A stretch of 64,000 nucleotides of DNA from DASUKM01 sp036278735 (GCA_036278735.1 DASUKM010000044.1:79254-143253), one strand, 5' to 3'; shown: positions 24,822 through 34,448, counted from the stretch's first letter. Program-made: numbers and translations. Notes: generated by a model not told the origin, from the sequence alone.

Positions 24822-25435
24822 GGCTTCCTCAGTTCGGCGCGCAGCGCCTCGCGGGCCCGCGCCAGTCGCGACTTGACGGTTCCGACGGCGATCCCGAGCG
24901 AGAACCCGATTTCCTCGTACCGCAAGCCGTCGATTTCGCGCAGGACGAGAGCGGTCTTCTGCTCGAACGGGAGTCGATCGAGGGCGATCCGCAGCCGCGC
25001 CGCCAGTTCTTTCCGCCCGAGCACCAGGTCGGGTGCGCTGTCGTCGCGCACTTCCGGCAGATCCCCATGGTCCTGGATGTGCTGATCGAGCGAGACCTGC
25101 TGCGCGCGATGCCGGCGCCGCCACCACCGCTGGCGGTTGCGCGCCTGATTGACGACGATGCGGTAGATCCAGGTGCGAAGCGTCGAGTGGCCACGAAACG
25201 CGTGAATGGTGCGGAACACCCGCAGGAACACTTCCTGGGAGAGGTCCAGCGCTTCGTTGTGATCGTTGAGGAGGTTGAGCGAGAGCTGATACACCATCCG
25301 CTGGTGTTCAGAGACGAGTTCGGCGCACGCGTCTTCGTCGTGTGCGGCGCAGCGCTGGATCAGCAACGCCTCGCGGCCGCCTTCGGCTGCCCACGTAATC
25401 GCTCGGACAGGTTTCACGGAGAGTCCCTGTGTCAT
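24818..25435 (-). CDS. ECF-family RNA polymerase sigma factor (RpoE-like)
   Basis: Extracytoplasmic-function sigma factor of up to 205 residues. Region 2 shows LLNDHNEALDLSQEVFLRVFRTIHAFRG and region 2.4 shows LRTWIYRIVVNQARNR. Region 4 contains ALDRLPFEQKTALVLREIDGLRYEEIG with the HTH helix GTVKSRLARAREAL. A TAAAAT box directly abuts the ATG at 25435. If that box is used, the true start would be the GTG six codons in (25417), which has AGGGA 6 bp before it. It is coupled to its anti-sigma factor. The target promoters are unknown. Confidence 0.93.
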   Translation of the reverse strand: MTQGLSVKPVRAITWAAEGGREALLIQRCAAHDEDACAELVSEHQRMVYQLSLNLLNDHNEALDLSQEVFLRVFRTIHAFRGHSTLRTWIYRIVVNQARNRQRWWRRRHRAQQVSLDQHIQDHGDLPEVRDDSAPDLVLGRKELAARLRIALDRLPFEQKTALVLREIDGLRYEEIGFSLGIAVGTVKSRLARAREALRAELRKP

Positions 25436-25520
25436 ATTTTAACACTCCGTTCGCCCACACCCGTCTGACAGCTTGGATCCCGTTTGGCGGCAAAAGTTCC
25501 GCTTGTGGCACCATGGACCC

Positions 25521-26900
25521 GTGAAACGCTTCATTGCCGGGGTAATCCTGCTCGCCCTGGCCGGTCTGGCGGTGTATGGCTACACGGTGACGCGGCGCGA
25601 GCAGACCTACCGGGCGCTGATCGGCCAGGGGGACGCTGCCGTGGCCCAGGGCAGCGCGTTGACGGCGATCGAAGCGTTCAGCGGCGCCATCGCCCTCAAC
25701 GGGACGGCGATGATCGGCTATCTGAAGCGAGGAGACGCCTACCGGCGCCGCGGCGACCTCGAGCCGGCGCGGCGGGATTTGCTGCGCGCCGCTGAGCTGG
25801 ATCCGACGGCCGCCCGCCCGCGCGAACTGCTCGGCGACGTCGAGTACGCGCAGAAGCGCTACGCGCGCGCCGTCCAGCGGTATCGCGAATACGTGCGGCT
25901 CGACGACCGCTCGCCGCGCGTCCTCTACAAACTCGCGCTCGCGCAGTTCAGCGCCGGCGATTCGACGGGCGCCATCGGGGCGCTGCGGCAGGCCATCGCG
26001 ATTGACGACCGCTTCGCCGAGGCCTACTACCTGCTGGGTCTGTGCCTGCGCGACAGGCAGCAGCCGGACGGCGCGCGCCGTGCGCTCGAACGGTCCGTCG
26101 CGCTTGCGCCCGCGACGCTGCACGCGCGAGAGGAACTGGCGGATCTGTATGGCGCGATCGGCCGAACCGACGATCGACTCGCCGAGCTGGAGGCGCTCTC
26201 CGCGCTCGATGCCGGACCCTCGCGCGAGGTGACGCTCGGGCTCGCCTACGCGCGGGCGGGTCAGCCGGACCGCGCCGTGCTCACCCTCAGCGACGCGGCG
26301 CGCCGGTACCCCGACCACACGTATACGTACGTGGCGCTTGGGCGTGTGTGGCTGGAACGCGCCCGGGCCGGCGGCGGCCGCATCGCGCTCCGCAAGGCGC
26401 TGGGCGCGCTCCAGAACGCGGTCGGCAACGACGACAGCAGCGAAGCGATGATGCTGCTCGGACGCGTGCTGCTGATGCTCGCCGACAACGACTCGGCCGA
26501 ACGGGTGCTGCGCGAGGCGGCCGGGAAGCAGCCGGCGGATCCCGCGGCCTTTTACTATCTGGCGGACGCCGCCGAGCGGCTGCACCATTGGGACGTGGCG
26601 CGCCAGGCGCTGCTCGACTATGCCACGCTGCGCGGCGTCGAGCGCGAGCCGCGCCACCGCGCCGCCGAGGCCACGCGCCTGGGCGATCTCTCCCTGCGCC
26701 TGGGGGACGCGGACGCGGCGGTCGGCTACTTCCAGCACGCACTGGTGGACGAGCCGGGCGCCGCGCTGCTCCCCCGCCTCGCCGACGCCGAATGGCGCGC
26801 CGGCGAGAAGGGTGCCGCCAGAGCCACCCTCGCGCAGGCGCTCGAGAAGGACCCCCGCAACCCCCAGGCGCTCGCGCTGCGCGCGCGATTTCGGCGTTGA
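25521..26900 (+). CDS. Membrane-anchored tetratricopeptide repeat protein
   Basis: TPR protein of 459 residues. The GTG at 25521 begins with a basic residue and a membrane helix (FIAGVILLALAGLAVYGY), so the repeats probably face the periplasm. A TTG 48 bp upstream is an alternative but would place extra residues before the helix. About ten TPR units follow: AIEAFSGAIALN, ARRDLLRAAELDP, AIGALRQAIAIDD, ARRALERSVALAP, and so on to the end. No enzymatic domain is present. It is divergent from the sigma/anti-sigma pair. The partner is unknown. Confidence 0.82.
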   Translation: MKRFIAGVILLALAGLAVYGYTVTRREQTYRALIGQGDAAVAQGSALTAIEAFSGAIALNGTAMIGYLKRGDAYRRRGDLEPARRDLLRAAELDPTAARPRELLGDVEYAQKRYARAVQRYREYVRLDDRSPRVLYKLALAQFSAGDSTGAIGALRQAIAIDDRFAEAYYLLGLCLRDRQQPDGARRALERSVALAPATLHAREELADLYGAIGRTDDRLAELEALSALDAGPSREVTLGLAYARAGQPDRAVLTLSDAARRYPDHTYTYVALGRVWLERARAGGGRIALRKALGALQNAVGNDDSSEAMMLLGRVLLMLADNDSAERVLREAAGKQPADPAAFYYLADAAERLHHWDVARQALLDYATLRGVEREPRHRAAEATRLGDLSLRLGDADAAVGYFQHALVDEPGAALLPRLADAEWRAGEKGAARATLAQALEKDPRNPQALALRARFRR

Positions 26901-26916
26901 CGGCAGGGGGCAGTCT

Positions 26917-27036
26917 CCAGTTACCAGTTACCAGTTACCAGTTACCAGTTGCCAGTTGCCAGTTGCCAGTTGCCAGCTTCCAGCCGTGCTGAAGGCTCGT
27001 TCGGAACCTACCTGGAACCCCGAACCCTGAACCCAA
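26917..27036. repeat. CCAGTTA/CCAGTTG tandem array plus GAACCC tract
   Basis: A 7-bp tandem array starts with at least four CCAGTTA units, changes to CCAGTTG units, then ends in CCAGCTTCCAGCC (26917-26988). It is followed by GGAACC/GAACCC repeats (27002-27036). It lies between the convergent stops of the TPR gene and the large sigma-54 activator. The CCAGCTTCCAG part matches the hairpin at 54844-54866. The GAACCC part matches the spacers at 9485, 38758 and 57600. Confidence 0.8.
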
Positions 27037-27047
27037 AACGACGCGGA

Positions 27048-30000
27048 TCATGGTACCTCGACGATGCCCAGTCGTTTGATCATCTTCGCGAAACCCTGAC
27101 GCGTGAGGCCGAGTTGGGCCGCGGCGGCGCTGCGGTGACCGCCGGCGCGGGCGAGCGCGGCCCGGATGAACCGCCGTTCGAACTCGGCGCGAGCCTCTTC
27201 GAAGCCAACGACACCCGACGCGGCTAGGGAGGCCACGTGAACCGGCAGCGCCGCCGCCGGCACCCGGCCGCGGCGCGGCGCGGCGACCGCGAGCGCCGAC
27301 AGCACGTTCTGCAGCTCGCGCACGTTCCCCGGCCAGTCGTACCGGGCGAGCGCCGCCATCACGTCCGGCCCCAGCGTCGCGCGCGTGCCGACGCGCGCGG
27401 CCGCATCCGCCCAGAACCGCGCCGCCAGCCACGGCACATCGTCGGGGCGATCGCGAAGCGGCGGAATCCCGATCCGCACCACGTCGAGGCGAAACCGGAG
27501 GTCGGGACGAAAGCGCCCGGCCGCCGCTTCGGCGGCGAGCGGACGGTTCGTCGCCGCAAGCAGGCGCACGTCGACGCGTCTCGAGAGGTTTTCGCCGACG
27601 CGGCGGATCTCCCCTTCCTGCAGCACGCGCAGCAGCTTGGCCTGCGCGCGCGGCGAGAGCTCCGTCACTTCGTCGAGGAACAGCGTTCCGCCGTCCGCAT
27701 CTTCGAACAATCCCGGCCGTTCGAGTGCCGCCCCCGTGAAGGCGCCGCGCGCATGCCCGAACAGTTCGGCCTCGAGCAGGTCGTCGGCGAACGCGGCGCA
27801 ATTCACCGCGCAGAACCGGCGCGCGCGCCGGGCGCTGCGCGCGTGCAGCGCGCGGGCGACCAGCTCCTTGCCGCTGCCGCTCTCCCCTTCGATCAGGACG
27901 GGGTAGGGTGCCGGCGCCGCCCGCCGGATCGCTTCGCGAACGGCCCCGGCCTGCACCCCCGGACCGAGCCGCTGATCGGGGAATTCGTCCGCGCCCGTGA
28001 CGGCGTCCGGATGGTCGAGCAGCGCCCGCACGAGCGGCGCGGCCGCGGCGGCCGCGATCCGGAGATGCTGCGCGATCGCCGCCGCCGACGACGAGCAAAC
28101 GGTCCAGCGGCCCACGATCGCGGCGATCGTCGATCCCGCGTACCGAACGGGGGCGCCCGCCTGCCGGACGACGCCGTCGTGCAGCACGGGCGCGCCGCTG
28201 TTGGTCACCTGCTCGGCCAGTTCGCGATCGCCGGGCCACGATCGTCCCGCGCAGACGAGCGGCGGCCGATCGACGCGCGCGAAGATGGCGATGCCGCCGG
28301 CGTCGAGCCGGTCGCGCACGTGATCGATGATGGCGGCGAGCGCCCGCGCTTCGTCGTCTTCGCGGTAGATCCCTTCGAGCAGCGTTTCCAGCAGGTCGAC
28401 CCCGGTCGTGGACGACGCGGGGGGGACCAGGCCATCGGCGCCCGTCCGGCGGACGAAGTCGGCGACCTCGCCCCCGCGGTCGCCGAGCGCGACGCGCACC
28501 TCCATCATGCGCAGCACCGGCAGCGCGGCGGCGGCGCGGCGCAGACGATGCTCGCGAAGCAACCGGGCTGGTTCGCCCTCGCGCGCCGTCGCGCGGAAGT
28601 GAAGGGCGCGCGCGAGCAGAACGGCCGGCGTCCGGCGTGCGCGTCGCGCGTGGCACACCGCGGCGGCAGCATGCCTGCTCGATCCGGCGGCATCGCCCAG
28701 GTGCTGCTGCACGGCGGCGGCCACGAGATGGACGTCGGCGCGCCCGCTTTCGTCTTCGTCGTCGCGTGCGACGGCCGCGAGGGCCCGGGCGATCTCGCGC
28801 GCGGCCTCGGCGTGATCGCCGCGAACGAGCCACGCACGGGCCGCGAACGTCGCGTGTCGGGCGTTCACCGTCGCGCCGTGCGCCGCACGATGCGTCGCGA
28901 GGCAATCCAGGGCCAGGTCGGCCCGGCCCGTCCAGCACAGCACTTCAGCGAGCCCGGCAACCGCGTCGCCGGTGGTCGAGGATGCGGGTGACGCGAGCAC
29001 GGTCCTGAATGCCGCTTCCGCCTCCTGGAAGCGCGCGCGATCGAGTGCCGCGCGGCCGGCGCCGACGAGCGCGCGCATCGCGAGCGCGGGTTCGGCGGTC
29101 GAGGCCCGCGCGCGTGCGAACGCGTCGGCGGCGGCGTCGGCGCGGCCCGCCGACAGCCGCACGTCACCGAGCCGGCACGCGGCGAGCGCCGCCTGCTCGG
29201 TGGCGCCCCGCACCTCGAAGGCGGCCACGCAGCGCCGCAGCACGCGTTCGGCCGCCAGCCGGCGTCCGTGTTGCGCCAGCTGCGCGCCGCGCTGCAGCGC
29301 GCGCTCGAGCCGCGCGACGCCGGCCGCCGGTCGCGCGACGCGTCCGGGGGGGACGGGGGGCGACGGCAAGTACGCCGGCGACGTCTCGTGGACCCACGAG
29401 ACGCCGGTCGCGCGCGGCCGCCGCGCGGCGAGCGCGTCGACGAGCAGCCCCGGCAATCCGCCCGCCTCGCGCGCCGCCCGCGCGATCCGGTCCGCCGGTG
29501 GACCACAGATCGCGTCCACGTACAACATGTCTATCATCTCCGTCTCCGTGAGCGGTTCGAGCCAGTGCGCTCCCGGTGCCGGCGAGCGCAATCGCCGGAA
29601 CTGGATCCACAAATGCGGGCGTCCGTCGCCGATCGCCGCGCGCTGGAGCACGCCGGGGAGTTCGTCGGACGCCGGTCCCCAATCCACGACACACACGTGA
29701 TGCGGCGCCGCCAGATCCGCGGCGGGATGCCAGCCGTCGGCGACTCGCCGATCGAGCACGACGTATCCCGCGAGGCGGCCAGCCCGCGCGATCTGCAGGT
29801 GCGCGGTGCGCAGGCCGCTCCCGCGTGGTCCCGCAAGACAGACGCGGCGTACGCCGGGCGGACCGCCGTCGAAGGCGGCTGCCACGCAATCGACGCTGCG
29901 GCGCGCGAGCAGCCGCCAGCCGAGCGGACGCGCGCTCCCGGAGGCCGACTCGATCGCCGGCCGTATCGCGCGAGCTGCCGCCTCCGCGCCGAGCACGACC

Positions 30001-30338
30001 GCCTCGGCCCTCAGAAAACGCGCCAGGTGCAGCGCCGCCCGTCGAATCTGCGGCGCCGGCGCACGCACCGCCGGCCAGGCGGGATACGCTTCGAACCAGC
30101 GCCCTTCCTCGGATCCGTAATCGATCGGCGGCAGGAGCAGCGGGTGCCTGAGCAGTGCGACGGCGTCGCACGCCGCCGCGCGCGATCGATCGTCGCGCGC
30201 ACCGGCGTCGAGCAGCCACAACCGGACGGCTGCTCCCGTCGCGAGGTCGACGGCCACGTCGCTGTCGATGAGGAACCGGCGCGCGAACACGCGCATGGCG
30301 CCGCCGGATTGCAAATTGAGCGCCGCGCGGAAAATCAC
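27048..30338 (-). CDS. Giant sigma-54-dependent activator with kinase-like, P-loop-like, TPR and GAF regions
   Basis: Enhancer-binding protein of 1096 residues, about twice the usual length. The AAA+ module carries Walker A GESGSGKE near residue 815, the sigma-54 contact loop GAFTGA near 865 and Walker B LFLDEV. A Fis-type HTH (AAAQLGLTRQGFAKMIKRLGI) ends the protein. Before it, about residues 650-800 resemble a GAF sensor, and about 350-640 are TPR-like. Residues 169-178 read AGPRGSGLRT, a P-loop shape lacking the lysine. Residues 62-85 recall a kinase lobe (LRHPLLLPPIDYGSEEG) without catalytic motifs. The start is a GTG; an ATG 14 codons in is possible. No target is known. Confidence 0.85.
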   Translation of the reverse strand: MIFRAALNLQSGGAMRVFARRFLIDSDVAVDLATGAAVRLWLLDAGARDDRSRAAACDAVALLRHPLLLPPIDYGSEEGRWFEAYPAWPAVRAPAPQIRRAALHLARFLRAEAVVLGAEAAARAIRPAIESASGSARPLGWRLLARRSVDCVAAAFDGGPPGVRRVCLAGPRGSGLRTAHLQIARAGRLAGYVVLDRRVADGWHPAADLAAPHHVCVVDWGPASDELPGVLQRAAIGDGRPHLWIQFRRLRSPAPGAHWLEPLTETEMIDMLYVDAICGPPADRIARAAREAGGLPGLLVDALAARRPRATGVSWVHETSPAYLPSPPVPPGRVARPAAGVARLERALQRGAQLAQHGRRLAAERVLRRCVAAFEVRGATEQAALAACRLGDVRLSAGRADAAADAFARARASTAEPALAMRALVGAGRAALDRARFQEAEAAFRTVLASPASSTTGDAVAGLAEVLCWTGRADLALDCLATHRAAHGATVNARHATFAARAWLVRGDHAEAAREIARALAAVARDDEDESGRADVHLVAAAVQQHLGDAAGSSRHAAAAVCHARRARRTPAVLLARALHFRATAREGEPARLLREHRLRRAAAALPVLRMMEVRVALGDRGGEVADFVRRTGADGLVPPASSTTGVDLLETLLEGIYREDDEARALAAIIDHVRDRLDAGGIAIFARVDRPPLVCAGRSWPGDRELAEQVTNSGAPVLHDGVVRQAGAPVRYAGSTIAAIVGRWTVCSSSAAAIAQHLRIAAAAAAPLVRALLDHPDAVTGADEFPDQRLGPGVQAGAVREAIRRAAPAPYPVLIEGESGSGKELVARALHARSARRARRFCAVNCAAFADDLLEAELFGHARGAFTGAALERPGLFEDADGGTLFLDEVTELSPRAQAKLLRVLQEGEIRRVGENLSRRVDVRLLAATNRPLAAEAAAGRFRPDLRFRLDVVRIGIPPLRDRPDDVPWLAARFWADAAARVGTRATLGPDVMAALARYDWPGNVRELQNVLSALAVAAPRRGRVPAAALPVHVASLAASGVVGFEEARAEFERRFIRAALARAGGHRSAAAAQLGLTRQGFAKMIKRLGIVEVP

Positions 30339-30397
30339 GGCGCCGCGCGCGATGCCGCGCGAGCGTGTGCAGAAACTTCGTATAGAATTTCGAGTCG

Positions 30398-31600
30398 ATG
30401 CTGCGGTTTCTCACCGCCGGTGAATCGCACGGCCGCGCGCTCGTCGCCGTGCTCGACGGCATGCCGGCCGGCTTGACGATCGATCCCGACGCGATCGCGC
30501 GCGACCTGCGCCGGCGTCAGGGGGGCTACGGCCGCGGACGCCGGATGGCGATCGAATCCGATCGCGCCGACATTCTCTCCGGCGTGCGCGCCGGCCAGAC
30601 GATCGGCGGACCGATCGCCCTCGCGATCGAGAACCGCGACTGGGTCAACTGGCAATACACGATGCGGGTGGCCGCCGAGGCGCCGCCCGACGCCGGGGGG
30701 GCGCATCGCGCGGCCGTCACGCGTCCGCGTCCCGGCCATGCCGATCTGTCCGGAGGCGCCAAGTACGAGCGCGACGATCTGCGCGACGTCCTCGAGCGCG
30801 CGAGCGCCCGCGAAACCGCCGCGCGCGTCGCCGCTGGCGCCATCGCCCGGCAGCTGCTCGCGCACGCCGGCATCCGGATCGCCAGCCACGTGTTCACGAT
30901 TGGCCCCGTGTCGCTGCCCGATCCCTCCGCCGTCGGCTTCGATCGGGCCGCCGCGCTGCCCGACGACTCGCCCGTCCACTGCGTCGATCCGGCCGTGAGC
31001 CAGGAGATGATCGCGGCCATCGACCGCGCGCGGGAGGCCGGCGATACGCTCGGCGGCGCCTTCGAGGTGATCGCGAGCGGCGTCCCGATCGGCCTCGGCA
31101 GCTACGTGCAGTGGGACCGCAAGCTCGATGGCCGCCTGGCCCAGGCGTTGATGTCGATTCCGGCGATCAAGGCGGTCGGGATCGGCGCGGGCGTGCGCGC
31201 GGCCGAGCGGCCGGGCTCGACGGTGCACGACGAAATCGTGCCGGGGTCCGGCGACGATCGCGCGACAGGGCTCGCGCGTCCCACCAACAACGCCGGCGGT
31301 CTCGAAGGGGGGGTCACCAACGGCGAGGCGGTGCGCGTCACCGCCTATATGAAGCCGATCTCGACCCTCATGCAGCCGCTCCGCTCCGTGGACCTGACGA
31401 CGATGACGGAAGCGCGCGCCGCCATCGAACGCAGCGACGTCTGCGCGGTGCCGGCGGCCGCCGTCGTCGGCGAAGCGATGGTCGCGCTCACGCTCGCCGC
31501 CGCGCTCCTCGAACGCTTCGGCGGCGATTCGATCGCCGCGCTCGATCGCGCGATGCACGGCACCCGCGCCGCGCTGCGCACGCGCTTCAGCCCGCCATGA
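30398..31600 (+). CDS. aroC: Chorismate synthase
   Basis: Last step of the shikimate pathway, EPSP to chorismate, needing reduced FMN; 400 residues. Signatures are FLTAGESHGRALVAVLDGMPAGL at the start, RRQGGYGRGRRM, and RPGHADLSG; the GGxxGG-type NNAGGLEGG lies near residue 300. A TAGAAT box (30383-30388) ends 9 bp before the ATG and no Shine-Dalgarno is seen, suggesting a leaderless mRNA. It is physically separate from the aromatic block but heads the def-fmt-rsmB run, with which it overlaps by ATGA. Confidence 0.97.
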   Translation: MLRFLTAGESHGRALVAVLDGMPAGLTIDPDAIARDLRRRQGGYGRGRRMAIESDRADILSGVRAGQTIGGPIALAIENRDWVNWQYTMRVAAEAPPDAGGAHRAAVTRPRPGHADLSGGAKYERDDLRDVLERASARETAARVAAGAIARQLLAHAGIRIASHVFTIGPVSLPDPSAVGFDRAAALPDDSPVHCVDPAVSQEMIAAIDRAREAGDTLGGAFEVIASGVPIGLGSYVQWDRKLDGRLAQALMSIPAIKAVGIGAGVRAAERPGSTVHDEIVPGSGDDRATGLARPTNNAGGLEGGVTNGEAVRVTAYMKPISTLMQPLRSVDLTTMTEARAAIERSDVCAVPAAAVVGEAMVALTLAAALLERFGGDSIAALDRAMHGTRAALRTRFSPP

Positions 31601-32106
31601 TCAGGCCGATCCTCCGCTACGGCGACCGCACCCTTCACGTGCAGGCAGCGCCGGTCACCGCCTTCGACGACGAGCTGCACCGCCTCATCGACGACATGAT
31701 CGAGACGATGTACGCGGCGCCCGGGATCGGGCTCGCCGCGCCGCAGATTGGCGTGCCGCTGCGCGTCTTCGTCGTCGATCTGTCGGTTGGACGCAAGAGC
31801 GGCGACCTGATCGTCATGGCAAATCCGGTGTTCGTCGAGCGCGACGGCGATCAGCTCGAAGAAGAGGGCTGCCTCAGCGCGCCGGGGTTCAACGCCACCG
31901 TGCTCCGTCCCGGGCGCGTGGTCGTCAAGGGATGGGATCGGAACGGCGACGAGCACACGCGCGAGGGGACCGACCTGCTCGCACGCGCGTTTCAGCACGA
32001 GATGGATCACCTCGACGGCATCGTCTTCATCGATCGCCTGCGCGGGATCAAGCGGGATCTGATCGTCCGCCGGATCCAGAAGCTCAAACGCCAGGGGCAA
32101 TGGTAG
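31597..32106 (+). CDS. def: Peptide deformylase
   Basis: Removes the N-formyl group from nascent proteins, 169 residues. All three metal-site motifs are present: GIGLAAPQIG, EEGCLSAPG (Cys ligand) and QHEMDHLDG (two His and the catalytic Glu). The ATG at 31597 overlaps the aroC stop by 4 bp. The open frame upstream is an aroC shadow. Its end overlaps the fmt start by 7 bp. Confidence 0.97.
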   Translation: MIRPILRYGDRTLHVQAAPVTAFDDELHRLIDDMIETMYAAPGIGLAAPQIGVPLRVFVVDLSVGRKSGDLIVMANPVFVERDGDQLEEEGCLSAPGFNATVLRPGRVVVKGWDRNGDEHTREGTDLLARAFQHEMDHLDGIVFIDRLRGIKRDLIVRRIQKLKRQGQW

Positions 32107-33071
32107 ACGGCGCGTCGCTGTCGATCGTGTACTTCGGTACGCCGGCGTTTGCAGTGCCGCCTCTCGAGGCGCTGATCGCCTCGCGGCATCGCGTCGCGGC
32201 TGTCGTGTCGCAGCCGGACCGGCCGCGCGGCCGCGGCCAGCGAGTCCTGCCGACGCCGACGAAAGAGGTGGCGGGGACCCGCACGATTCCCGTCCTCCAG
32301 CCCCAGCGCGTGCGCGACGAGGCGTTCCTCGAAGCGGTGCGGGCGCTGTCGCCCGACCTGGGCGTCGTGGCCGCGTTCGGCCGGATTCTGCCGGACGCGC
32401 TCCTCGCCATTCCCCGGTTGGGCATGATTAACGTCCATGCCTCGCTGCTGCCCGCCTACCGCGGCGCGGCGCCGGTCGCGCGCGCGATTCTGGCCGGCGA
32501 CGACGAAACCGGGGTGACGATCATGCGCGTCGTCCACGAACTGGACGCCGGCCCCACGTTCGCGGCGCGGGCCGTCCCCATCGCGCCCGACGCCACGACC
32601 GGTGCGCTCGAAGCGGTGCTCGCGGGCGTCGGGGCCGAACTGCTCGTCGCGGTCGTCGAGCAGATTTCCGCCGGCCAGGCCGTCGAGACTCCACAAAACG
32701 AGTCGCAGGCGACGTATGCTGCAAAGATGACCAAAGAGGAAGGCGCCATCGACTGGTCGCGGCCCGCCCGTACCGTCCACGATTTGATCCGCGCGGCCCA
32801 GCCCTGGCCGCTCGCCTCGACCACCGTGACGGCGGGGGTGGCGGGCGCATCGAACCGGTTCGTCATCCGGCAAAGCGCGTTCGGCGAAGGGCGCACGCAG
32901 GAACCGCCCGGCACGATCGTCCGGGCCGCCGGGGACGATCTGCTGGTCGCCTGCGGCGGCGGCAGCGTGCTCCGGATCCTGGAAATCCAGCCGGACGGCC
33001 GTCGTACGATGACGGCGCGGGAGTTCATGGCGGGCCGGCGGCTCACAGCGGGTGACCGGTTCGGCGCATGA
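32100..33071 (+). CDS. fmt: Methionyl-tRNA formyltransferase
   Basis: Formylates initiator Met-tRNA using 10-formyltetrahydrofolate, 323 residues. The N-terminal strand IVYFGTPAFAVPPLEAL, the folate-site motif NVHASLLPAYRGAAP and the catalytic Asp region DETGVTIM are visible. The C-terminal OB-like domain follows AKMTKEEGAIDWSRPA. The ATG overlaps the end of def and has AGGGG just upstream inside def. The stop overlaps rsmB as ATGA. The def-fmt pairing is conserved across bacteria. Confidence 0.97.
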   Translation: MVDGASLSIVYFGTPAFAVPPLEALIASRHRVAAVVSQPDRPRGRGQRVLPTPTKEVAGTRTIPVLQPQRVRDEAFLEAVRALSPDLGVVAAFGRILPDALLAIPRLGMINVHASLLPAYRGAAPVARAILAGDDETGVTIMRVVHELDAGPTFAARAVPIAPDATTGALEAVLAGVGAELLVAVVEQISAGQAVETPQNESQATYAAKMTKEEGAIDWSRPARTVHDLIRAAQPWPLASTTVTAGVAGASNRFVIRQSAFGEGRTQEPPGTIVRAAGDDLLVACGGGSVLRILEIQPDGRRTMTAREFMAGRRLTAGDRFGA

Positions 33072-34444
33072 TCGCGCCGGCGCGGCTGGCCGCGTACGAC
33101 GTGCTGCAGGCCGTCGCCGCGGGTCGCGCCGACCTGCCGTCCGCCCTGCTCCGCGGGCGTGACCGTCTCGCCGACGAACGCGATCGCGCCCTGACCGGCG
33201 AGATCGCGACCGGCACGCTCCGGTGGCAGGCCGCCTTCGACTTCCTCATCGCGCGGTTTGCCGCGCGCGGTCCCGCCAGCCTCGATCCCGAGATCCTCAC
33301 CATCCTCCGCGCCAGCATGTTTCAGCTCCTGCACCTCGACCGCGTGCCGGCCTCCGCCGTCGTCGACGACGCCGTGCAGATGGCCCGGAGGGTGCGCAAG
33401 GGCAGCGCGGCCGGGTTCGTGAACGCGCTGCTCCGCCGCGTCTCGCGGGAGCGCGGCCACCTCCCGCTGCCGGCCGCTCCTTCGTCCGGAGACTCGCGCG
33501 AGGCCGCCCTGAATTTTCTGTCGGTCACGCTGTCGCATCCCCGCTGGCTCGTCGAGCGCTGGCTCGATCGCGTGGGTCTGGAGCAGGCCGCCGCATGGGC
33601 GCGCTTCAACAACGCGCCGGCCGCGCTCACGCTCCGGGCCAACGTGCTCCGCGGATCGCGCGACGCCCTGGCGGCGGCGCTCGCCGCGGCCGGCGTCGAC
33701 ACGGTCCCGGGGCGGTATGCGCGCAACGCCCTGATCGTCACCAAGGGGAATCCGCTCCTGACGCCGCTCGCGCGCACGGGGCAATTCGTCGTGCAGGACG
33801 AAGCCTCGCAGCTCGTCGGGGAGTTCGCTGCTGCGGGGGCGGGCGACGCCGTCCTCGATACGTGTGCCGCGCCAGGCGGCAAGACGCTCCAGCTCGCGGC
33901 CGCGGCCGGTGACGGGGGACGCGTGGTCGCCGTGGACATGCGCCCGCGACGCGTCGCGCTGCTCGCGCGCACGATCGCGGACGCGGGCGTCTCGACCGTT
34001 CGCGTCGTCTCGGCCGATGCGCGCGCGCCGCTGCCGTTTCGACGGGTGTTCGATACCGTGCTCGTCGACGCGCCCTGTTCGGGTCTGGGGACCATCCGGC
34101 GCGACCCTGACGTGAAGTGGCGGCGCGCCGAACGCGAACTGGCGGAGCTCGCCTCGATGCAGCTCGACCTGTTGACGCACGCCGCCGCGTGCGTGGCGCC
34201 GGGCGGCCACGTCACGTATGCGACCTGCTCCAGCGAACCCGAAGAAAACGAGCAGGTCGTCGCGGCGTTTCTCGAGCGTCACCCGGCCTTTGCCGCGGCA
34301 CCGTCCGCCGAATTCCCGTTCTCCGCCCGGCGCGCCGCCCTCGTCGGCGGCGACGGCTGGTTGCGGACGCGGCCGGATCGCGACGGGCTCGAAGCCTTCT
34401 TCGCCGCGCGCCTCGTGAAGTCGGCGGCCGTGGTACACTCTTGA
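33068..34444 (+). CDS. rsmB: 16S rRNA m5C967 methyltransferase
   Basis: RsmB-type rRNA cytosine-C5 methyltransferase, 458 residues. The N-terminal NusB-like helical domain spans about 1-140. The SAM-binding motif is DTCAAPGGKTLQLAA. The catalytic cysteines lie in DAPCSGLGTIRRDPD and YATCSSEPEENEQ. It is coupled by ATGA to fmt. Position and sequence fit the common fmt-rsmB cluster. Confidence 0.95.
   Translation: MIAPARLAAYDVLQAVAAGRADLPSALLRGRDRLADERDRALTGEIATGTLRWQAAFDFLIARFAARGPASLDPEILTILRASMFQLLHLDRVPASAVVDDAVQMARRVRKGSAAGFVNALLRRVSRERGHLPLPAAPSSGDSREAALNFLSVTLSHPRWLVERWLDRVGLEQAAAWARFNNAPAALTLRANVLRGSRDALAAALAAAGVDTVPGRYARNALIVTKGNPLLTPLARTGQFVVQDEASQLVGEFAAAGAGDAVLDTCAAPGGKTLQLAAAAGDGGRVVAVDMRPRRVALLARTIADAGVSTVRVVSADARAPLPFRRVFDTVLVDAPCSGLGTIRRDPDVKWRRAERELAELASMQLDLLTHAAACVAPGGHVTYATCSSEPEENEQVVAAFLERHPAFAAAPSAEFPFSARRAALVGGDGWLRTRPDRDGLEAFFAARLVKSAAVVHS
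34434..34439 (+). promoter_or_regulatory. Extended -10 element before the PASTA gene
   Basis: TGGTACACT carries an extended -10 (TG, one base, TACACT at 34434-34439). It ends 9 bp before the ATG at 34449, inside the end of rsmB. No clear -35 is present. If active, the transcript would be leaderless or nearly so. Confidence 0.35.
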
Positions 34445-34448
34445 ATTC

